NCBI GenBank assembly: GCA_963169595.1 | Contig: CAUJFM010000097.1 | Span: forward strand, 1-26,912 | Source of the DNA: Bacteroidota bacterium | GTDB lineage: Bacteria > Bacteroidota > Bacteroidia > Flavobacteriales_F > PHOS-HE28 | Direction: 5' to 3' | DNA length: 26,912 nt | Part shown: positions 26,820 through 26,912 of the stretch, one piece after another | Layout of the letters: each line of letters starts with the position of its first letter | Numbering within the stretch: the stretch's first letter is position 1 | Made by a program: the position numbers and the translations under genes | Notes under the pieces: model-generated | What the model was told of the DNA's origin: nothing | The model's database searches: none | Seen by the model: only the letters and a program-made list of their open reading frames with translations

Positions 26820-26912
26820 TCAGGCCTTCAACTGACCGGCCAGCACGGCGAGGCCTTCCTCGAAATGGCGGGGGGCGTAGCCCAGCTCGCGGCGGGCCTT
26901 GTCCAGGATGAA
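26820..26912 (-). CDS. C-terminus of an NAD-dependent epimerase/dehydratase (partial)
   Basis: The last 30 codons of a gene entering from the right edge read FILDKARRELGYAPRHFEEG and LAVLAGQLKA, then TGA. The KARRELGYxPR motif is the usual C-terminal signature of extended short-chain dehydrogenases such as sugar-nucleotide epimerases and dihydroflavonol-reductase-like enzymes. The nucleotide-binding part is outside the window, so the substrate is unknown. Confidence 0.75.
   Translation of the reverse strand, partial: FILDKARRELGYAPRHFEEGLAVLAGQLKA

Noticed and set aside
26740..26835. Plus-strand 31-codon ORF (MAKIKRKDRS...)
   Set aside because: Short, basic, overlaps the end of the epimerase gene on the other strand and the probable promoter region of the HHH gene; no ribosome binding site.

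Overview
This window comes from the chromosome of a Bacteroidota bacterium with unusually high GC for the phylum (about 60-65% by eye). The evidence is gene order (rpsU-xerC-hpf-tRNAs-tuf-tRNA-Trp-secE-nusG-rplKAJL-rpoBC followed by a DUF3467 gene) and Bacteroidota-type promoters of the form TTG-N19-TAnnTTTG in front of rpsU and the tRNA cluster. A high-GC relative of the Flavobacteriales is my guess; the species cannot be told from this stretch.

Left part (1-8452), mostly plus strand. A minus-strand NamZ-type exo-muramidase (DUF1343) diverges from a LolE/FtsX-type ABC permease, and their 5' ends overlap. Next come a cystathionine beta-synthase-like PLP enzyme with CBS domains, a REP-associated tyrosine transposase (RAYT) with its own REP-like palindromes, a BtuF-like metal-receptor protein, a patatin/POTRA/beta-barrel outer-membrane protein, and a small uncharacterised ORF.

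Centre (8501-22323), all minus strand. This is the core transcription/translation locus: tRNA-Thr(TGT), tRNA-Tyr, tRNA-Gly, tRNA-Thr(GGT), tuf, tRNA-Trp, secE, nusG, rplK, rplA, rplJ, rplL, rpoB, rpoC and the DUF3467 gene, closed by a good terminator. A strong hairpin with a U-run separates rplL from rpoB.

Right part (22424-26912), all minus strand. It holds rpsU, xerC and hpf, with a hairpin between rpsU and xerC. Upstream of these is a separate operon: a helix-hairpin-helix membrane protein, apt and an acyl-CoA dehydrogenase. The window ends in the C-terminus of a probable NAD-dependent epimerase.

The most interesting element is the RAYT locus at 4437-5095. Three palindromic units with an exact 37-base period lie directly upstream of the transposase. 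A fourth, inverted copy lies inside its reading frame, and related GTAG-flanked hairpins occur elsewhere in the window, two of them running across or abutting stop codons of housekeeping genes. No stretch over 300 bases lacks a gene.
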